A stretch of DNA of 64,000 nt from contig NZ_CP025263.1 of the NCBI RefSeq assembly GCF_002843605.1, positions 3,749,501-3,813,500 on the forward strand, given 5' to 3'. Each line of letters begins with the position of its first letter. The stretch's first letter is position 1. Shown piece after piece: positions 59,729-64,000 of this stretch. The notes under the pieces are model-generated. The model had not been told where the DNA came from. It did no database searches and saw only the letters and a list, made by a program, of their open reading frames with translations. Origin of the DNA: Pseudomonas sp. S09G 359. GTDB lineage: Bacteria; Pseudomonadota; Gammaproteobacteria; Pseudomonadales; Pseudomonadaceae. Both the position numbers and the translations under genes were made by a program.

Positions 59729-60253
59729 TCAGATGTGCACGGTTGTAGGACGACAAACGCGCATCACCAAACTCGGTGCCTTGCCGGGTACGTCATCAAG
59801 CTCGCCGAACGGCTGCATACCGACCTTTTCGAGCACATGAATCGACGCCGCGTGTTCTGGCCGCACCAGGCCAAACACCTCGGGTACGCCCAAGGTGTCA
59901 AATGCCAGCACCAGCGCATCGCGCGCCAGTTCGGTGGCATAGCCCTGCCCCCAGGCTTCTACGGCGAAGCGGTAGCCCAGGTTGATGCGCGATTGCGTGA
60001 GGTAGTTGAGCGGCGCGATACCGCCAAACCCGATGAGGTGGTCCGGCGCCTCAACACGGGCGATGGCCCACCAGCCGTATCCGAGGGTAGCCCACTGTTC
60101 GAGCCAGTGATCGAGCAGACGCTGGGCGGCGGAAAGGCTGGGCATGGGCCCGGCGGGGTTGAAGAGGTTGGTCTGCGGGTCGCCGAAGATCGCGAACAAT
60201 CGCTGCACATCCGTGGGCTGTGGCTTGCGGTAGACCAGGCGCGAGGGGGGCAT
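59729..60253 (-). CDS. GNAT family N-acetyltransferase (RimJ/RimL-like)
   Basis: The 174-aa protein has the RimJ-like pattern: RLVYRKPQPTDVQRLFAIFGDP, YGWWAIARVEAPDHLIGFGGI, LGYRFAVEAWGQGYATELARDALVLAFDTLGVPEVFGLVRPEHAASIHVLEKVGM. The acetyl-CoA loop is GQGYAT. It acetylates an unknown amine, ribosomal or small-molecule. ATG 60253 follows GGAG. Confidence 0.85.
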   Translation of the reverse strand: MPPSRLVYRKPQPTDVQRLFAIFGDPQTNLFNPAGPMPSLSAAQRLLDHWLEQWATLGYGWWAIARVEAPDHLIGFGGIAPLNYLTQSRINLGYRFAVEAWGQGYATELARDALVLAFDTLGVPEVFGLVRPEHAASIHVLEKVGMQPFGELDDVPGKAPSLVMRVCRPTTVHI

Positions 60254-60308
60254 TTGATTGGCTCCTGTTTCCGTGCATATCGGTGTTTTGTGCCACGCAA
60301 GCCTTTCT

Positions 60309-60437
60309 GTGGCGAGCGGGCTTGCCCGCGTTGGGCTGCGAAGCAGCCCCAAAAAAACTCCGCGTAACTTCAGGTAAATCTCCGTCGCAGGTTTTGGGAC
60401 TGCTGCGCACTCCAACGCGGGCAAGCCCGCTCGCCAC
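60309..60437. repeat. REP pair between the GNAT and ProP-like genes
   Basis: GTGGCGAGCGGGCTTGCCCG and its inverted copy GGGCAAGCCCGCTCGCCAC flank a GC-rich middle. The rest of the 60254-60605 gap holds no gene or clear promoter. Confidence 0.85.
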
Positions 60438-60605
60438 AAACAGCGTGTCCATCCACTAAATAGGGCTGCCAAGCACAAAAAACCAATGCCCCTGCAAAAA
60501 AACACAAATAGTGGTGAATTATTTCGTATGCAGTTGTATCTGAACTGACAGAGCGGTGCCATCGCAACGATGGCACCTCCCCTGTTCAGTTTTAGAGTGG
60601 CCCGC

Positions 60606-62108
60606 ATGAAATTACGTAAGAAGAGCGTCAAGCCCATCGGCTTGAAAGACATCACCATCGTCGACGACGCCAAGATGCGCAAGGCGATTACCGCCGCCGC
60701 ACTGGGCAACGCCATGGAATGGTTCGACTTTGGCGTCTACGGGTTTGTCGCCTATGTGCTCGGCAAGGTGTTCTTCCCCGACGCCTCACCCAGCGTACAA
60801 ATGATCGCCGCACTGGCCACCTTCTCGGTGCCGTTCCTGATTCGCCCACTGGGTGGCCTGTTCTTCGGCGCGCTGGGGGATAAATACGGGCGACAGAAAG
60901 TCCTCGCCGCTACCATCGTGATCATGTCCCTGAGCACCTTCGCCATCGGCCTGATTCCCGGCTATGCCTCCATTGGCATCTGGGCACCGATTCTGTTGCT
61001 GCTGTGCAAGATGGCCCAGGGCTTCTCGGTGGGCGGTGAATACACCGGCGCCTCGATTTTCGTCGCCGAATACGCCCCGGACCGCAAGCGCGGCTTCCTT
61101 GGCAGCTGGCTGGACTTCGGCTCCATCGCCGGTTTCGTCTTGGGTGCTGGCGTAGTGGTGCTGATTTCCAGCGTGCTCGGCGAAGCGGAGTTCGAATCCT
61201 GGGGCTGGCGCCTGCCGTTCTTCCTCGCCCTGCCCTTGGGCATGATCGGCCTGTACCTGCGCCATGCACTGGAAGAAACCCCGGCCTTCCAACAGCACGT
61301 CGACAAGCTCGAACAGGGTGACCGCGAGGGCTTGACCCACGGCCCCAAAGTGTCTTTCAAGGAAATCGCCACCAAGCACTGGCGCAGCCTGCTGACCTGC
61401 ATCGGTATCGTCGCGGCCACCAACGTGACGTACTACATGCTGCTCACGTACATGCCGAGCTACCTCTCGCATAACCTGCACTACCCGGAAAACAGCGGCG
61501 TGCTGATCATCATCGCGATCATGGTCGGCATGCTGTTCGTGCAGCCGTTCATTGGCTTTGTCAGCGACAAGATCGGCCGCAAGCCCTTCATTATCGCTGG
61601 TAGCATCGGCCTGCTGTTCCTGGCCATCCCGGCGTTCATGCTGATCACCAGCGGCAAGACCGGCCTGATCTTCGCCGGCCTGCTGATTCTTGCGGTGATC
61701 CTGAACTTCTTTATCGGCGTGATGGCCTCGACGCTGCCCGCGATGTTCCCCACACACCTGCGCTACAGCGCGTTGGCCAGTGCCTTCAACGTCTCGGTAC
61801 TGATCGCAGGCGTTACGCCGACCGCCGTGGCCTGGCTGGTGGAAAGCACCAACGACCTGTACATGCCCGCCTACTACCTGATGGTATTTGCCGTGGTCGG
61901 CCTGATCACCGGCCTGACCATGAAGGAAACCGCCAACAAGCCCCTGCGCGGCGCGGCGCCGGCCGCTTCCGATATGGAAGAGGCCAAGGAACTGCTACAA
62001 GAGCACCACGACAACATCGAGCAGAAAATCGAAGACATCGACGCCGAGATTGCCGAGCTGGAAGCCAAGCGCCAGAATCTGGTGCAGCAGCATCCACGGA
62101 TTAATTAA
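60606..62108 (+). CDS. proP: ProP-like MFS transporter (osmoprotectant:proton symporter)
   Basis: The 500-aa protein has 12 helices with the MHS-family start (AITAAALGNAMEWFDFGVYGFVAYVLGKVFF) and RPLGGLFFGALGDKYGRQKVL. The C-terminal tail (about 460-495, EEAKELLQEHHDNIEQKIEDIDAEIAELEAKRQNL) is an antiparallel coiled-coil type, the part that tunes ProP to osmotic stress. It should take up proline and glycine betaine. ATG 60606 has GAGTGG upstream. Related MHS dicarboxylate carriers are excluded by the tail. Confidence 0.85.
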   Translation: MKLRKKSVKPIGLKDITIVDDAKMRKAITAAALGNAMEWFDFGVYGFVAYVLGKVFFPDASPSVQMIAALATFSVPFLIRPLGGLFFGALGDKYGRQKVLAATIVIMSLSTFAIGLIPGYASIGIWAPILLLLCKMAQGFSVGGEYTGASIFVAEYAPDRKRGFLGSWLDFGSIAGFVLGAGVVVLISSVLGEAEFESWGWRLPFFLALPLGMIGLYLRHALEETPAFQQHVDKLEQGDREGLTHGPKVSFKEIATKHWRSLLTCIGIVAATNVTYYMLLTYMPSYLSHNLHYPENSGVLIIIAIMVGMLFVQPFIGFVSDKIGRKPFIIAGSIGLLFLAIPAFMLITSGKTGLIFAGLLILAVILNFFIGVMASTLPAMFPTHLRYSALASAFNVSVLIAGVTPTAVAWLVESTNDLYMPAYYLMVFAVVGLITGLTMKETANKPLRGAAPAASDMEEAKELLQEHHDNIEQKIEDIDAEIAELEAKRQNLVQQHPRIN

Positions 62109-62161
62109 CAGACCTGACCCTGCGTGGCGGCGCAAACCGCCACGCCTTTGGAGTGCGCAGC

Positions 62162-62668
62162 ATGGTTCCAAGTGTCACCGCCGCACAATCGTTGCTCAAC
62201 GCCGACGAACGCGCAGCCATCGCCGAAATTGAAGCCACCACTAGCATCCTGCAATTGGTCACCCGCCTGACCGGCATGCGCTTCGCCGGCATCGCCAAGT
62301 TCACCGAAGTGGACTGGATTGTCTGCTCCGTCCACGACACCGCCGACATGGGCATTCATGTCGATGATGTGCTCGACCTCGAAACCACCCTGTGCAGCGA
62401 GTTCTGCATCAACCCGCAAACCTTGTTCATTCCGCAAATCAGCGCCAATGGCCGCTTTGCCGTTCGCCCGGTGGTCAAGCAATTTGCCATCGAGAGCTAC
62501 GCCGGTGCGCCGATCTTCCTGCCCGACGGCCGCCTGTTCGGTGCGCTGTGCGCACTGGATTCCCGGGCGATGCTGTTCGACGACCCCAACCTGCCGGAAA
62601 CCCTCAGCCTGTTTGCGCGGCTGATCGGCTGCATCTTCTACGCTAACTTGACGACGACCGATCAGTGA
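62162..62668 (+). CDS. GAF domain protein
   Basis: The 168-aa protein is a single GAF domain: ILQLVTRLTGMRFAGIAKFTEVDWIVCSVHD, then CINPQTLFIPQISANGRFAVRPVVKQFAIESYAGAPIFLPDGRLFGALCALDS. No output domain is attached. Such stand-alone GAF proteins may bind a small ligand or act with a kinase. GGAG lies 8 bases before ATG 62162. The gene ends inside the convergent AraC gene. Confidence 0.8.
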   Translation: MVPSVTAAQSLLNADERAAIAEIEATTSILQLVTRLTGMRFAGIAKFTEVDWIVCSVHDTADMGIHVDDVLDLETTLCSEFCINPQTLFIPQISANGRFAVRPVVKQFAIESYAGAPIFLPDGRLFGALCALDSRAMLFDDPNLPETLSLFARLIGCIFYANLTTTDQ

Positions 62669-63557
62669 TCGTCGGCTGGCCGCGCAACGCAGCGATATCG
62701 CGCTTGGGTGGCACACCAAACAAGCGGCTGTACTCACGGCTGAACTGCGACGGGCTTTCATAACCCACTTTGAATGCAGCGCTGGACACGTCCTGATGCT
62801 CGTTCAACATCAAGCGCCGCGCCTCGTTGAGGCGCAGCCACTTCTGATATTGCAATGGGCTCATCGCCGTCAGTTGGCGAAAGTGATGGTGAAACGTCGC
62901 CGCACTCATTTGTACCCGTGCGGCCAACTCATCCACGCGCAGCGCCGCGTCGTAGTTGAGTTTCAGCCAGTCGATCGCCCGGGCAATCCTATACCCCTGC
63001 CCGTCCACCGCACAGATCTGGCGCAATCGGCCAGCTTGATCGCTTTGCAATAGCCGGTAATGAATCTCGCGCTGGATCAACGGCGCGAGCACCGGTATGG
63101 CTTCGGGCTCATCGAGCAATGCTACCAGGCGTGCGAATGACGCCAGCATGCCCTCGGTCACCACGCCAATCCCCACGCCCTTCATTACCGCCCGCTCGCG
63201 CTTGGGCGGCAGCTCACTCTGGGCGATCAGCTCGGCGAGGATGCGCAAGTCCAGCTTGAAGGTCAGCCCCAGGCATGGCCGATTCGGGGTAGCAACCAGC
63301 ACTTCGGAATTGGCCGGGATGTCCAGCGAGGTCACCAGGAATCGCGACGTGTCATACGGGTAGCCCTCACCGCCGACCCACAACTGCTTTTCACCTTGGG
63401 CCACCAGCACGATGCTTGGCGGGACCATGCACACCACCGGCCTGCAAGGCTGCTCACGCCGGTAAAAACTCAGGCCTGGAACCGCCGTGGGCTCGTCGCC
63501 GGGGGTAAAGATTCGCGCACCGATGGCGTGAGCCAGCGCGTGCAGATTGTTGTTCAT
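62643..63557 (-). CDS. AraC family transcriptional regulator
   Basis: The 304-aa regulator has an N-terminal cupin-like AraC-type sensor (SFYRREQPCRPVVCMVPPSIVLVAQGEKQLWVGGEGYPYDTSRFLVTSLDIPANSEV) and a C-terminal double helix-turn-helix (LRVDELAARVQMSAATFHHHFRQLTAMSPLQYQKWLRLNEARRLML and AAFKVGYESPSQFSREYSRLFG). It is divergent from the hydrolase gene at 63724, its likely target. ATG 63557 is chosen; a longer frame to 63605 is not supported. Its 3' end overlaps the GAF gene by 26 bp. Confidence 0.9.
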   Translation of the reverse strand: MNNNLHALAHAIGARIFTPGDEPTAVPGLSFYRREQPCRPVVCMVPPSIVLVAQGEKQLWVGGEGYPYDTSRFLVTSLDIPANSEVLVATPNRPCLGLTFKLDLRILAELIAQSELPPKRERAVMKGVGIGVVTEGMLASFARLVALLDEPEAIPVLAPLIQREIHYRLLQSDQAGRLRQICAVDGQGYRIARAIDWLKLNYDAALRVDELAARVQMSAATFHHHFRQLTAMSPLQYQKWLRLNEARRLMLNEHQDVSSAAFKVGYESPSQFSREYSRLFGVPPKRDIAALRGQPTITDRSSSS

Positions 63558-63723
63558 AACCAGCCCTTTTCGTTCGTCAGCGAACTTTACCCCCGCACCA
63601 CCCAAGACGTCGCCGGCAACCGGCGAGACTCAGAGGATCAGGCAAGTAATCCAGCGGAACGCACTACAGAACCCAGGTACATGCCGGGAAAATGTGCGAA
63701 CCAACCGCCTCAAGGATTACCCC

Positions 63724-64000
63724 ATGAAACGCCTTTTACTTGCCATGGCTTTGCTGGTGACGTCCTTTTCTTCACTGGGAGCCGATATGTCCAACGGTGC
63801 TGACAACTTCTATACCAGCGACAAGGTGACCGTCGAAAAGGTCACCTTCAACAACCAATACGGCCTGCGGGTTGCAGGCAACCTGTTCGTACCCAAGCAC
63901 CTTGCCGCTGGCGCAAAAAGCCCGGCGATTATCGTCGGCCATCCGATGGGCGCCGTCAAAGAGCAAAGCGCGAACCTGTACGCCACCAAAATGGCCGAAC
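63724..64000 (+). CDS. Alpha/beta hydrolase (dienelactone-hydrolase-like), N-terminal part
   Basis: The gene runs off the window after 92 codons. A signal peptide (MKRLLLAMALLVTSFSSLGA) points to export. The start of the fold reads VTFNNQYGLRVAGNLFVPKHLAAGAKSPAIIVGHPMGAVKEQSANLYATKMAE, with the HPMG oxyanion region typical of the group. The catalytic Ser, Asp and His lie outside. It is divergent from an AraC regulator that probably controls it. Confidence 0.8.
   Translation, partial: MKRLLLAMALLVTSFSSLGADMSNGADNFYTSDKVTVEKVTFNNQYGLRVAGNLFVPKHLAAGAKSPAIIVGHPMGAVKEQSANLYATKMAE

Overview
The window reads as a chromosomal segment of a fluorescent Pseudomonas (P. fluorescens group). Evidence: high GC with strong third-position bias, an Aer receptor very close to the P. 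aeruginosa one, several pseudomonad-type REP palindromes between genes, and typical families for the genus (OsmC-YcaO fusion, NasA-CysJ fusion, MesD/MesX, UvsE). No rRNA, tRNA, insertion sequence, phage or CRISPR array was seen. About 58 protein genes are called. Both end genes are cut by the window: a methyltransferase at the left and an alpha/beta hydrolase at the right. All assignments come from reading the sequence and recalled family knowledge; no database search was run.

Layout. 1-1898: methyltransferase, family 2 glycosyltransferase and PIG-L deacetylase, a possible aminosugar-tailoring cassette. 1982-5915: amino-acid permease and acetylpolyamine amidohydrolase, divergent from an Lrp regulator, then a CPBP protease. 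6065-10102: Fur-box-linked TonB siderophore receptor and a chemoreceptor with a sigma-28 promoter. 10161-16040: small metabolic and hypothetical genes, including DUF1203, a SUKH-like protein, DCC/DoxX, DUF2269/saccharopine-dehydrogenase-like, and RidA/LysR. 16070-18115: AT-richer mesX-mesD, a folate-independent methionine synthase system, with a MetR-like box upstream. 18391-26704: LysE exporter, SnoaL-like and VOC proteins, DapA-like lyase, GntR/allophanate hydrolase, and a reverse transsulfuration operon (CBS, CGL).

26727-29698: an exact 189-bp tandem repeat array that carries decayed copies of the 3' end of the adjacent OsmC-YcaO gene. 29808-39121: aer, exporter, secreted protein, isochorismatase-like protein, TetR/pdxI, HIT protein, racemase-like protein, FAD monooxygenase and its divergent MarR. 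39280-44459: a Liv-type ABC operon headed by a degenerate AMP-binding protein and with no second ATPase gene. 44632-52089: assimilatory nitrate/nitrite reduction, nirBD divergent from a nasA-cysJ fusion. 52134-64000: a dCache chemoreceptor, uvsE, DUF2231 with a PQQ-type sugar dehydrogenase, MarR-GNAT, an MFS transporter, GNAT, ProP-like, GAF, AraC and a hydrolase.

How parts work together. The nitrogen block has the most complete visible control. Each divergent transcript has a -24/-12 (sigma-54) promoter, then a leader with two hairpins whose hexaloops carry A at position 1 and G at position 4 (the ANTAR antiterminator signature), then an intrinsic terminator upstream of the start codon. Sulfur and methionine metabolism also recurs (mesXD, cbs-cgl, CysJ-type module). 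Three chemoreceptors each have a sigma-28-like promoter. Several regulator/target pairs have clear palindromic operators (TetR-pdxI, MarR-monooxygenase, MarR-GNAT, LysR-RidA).
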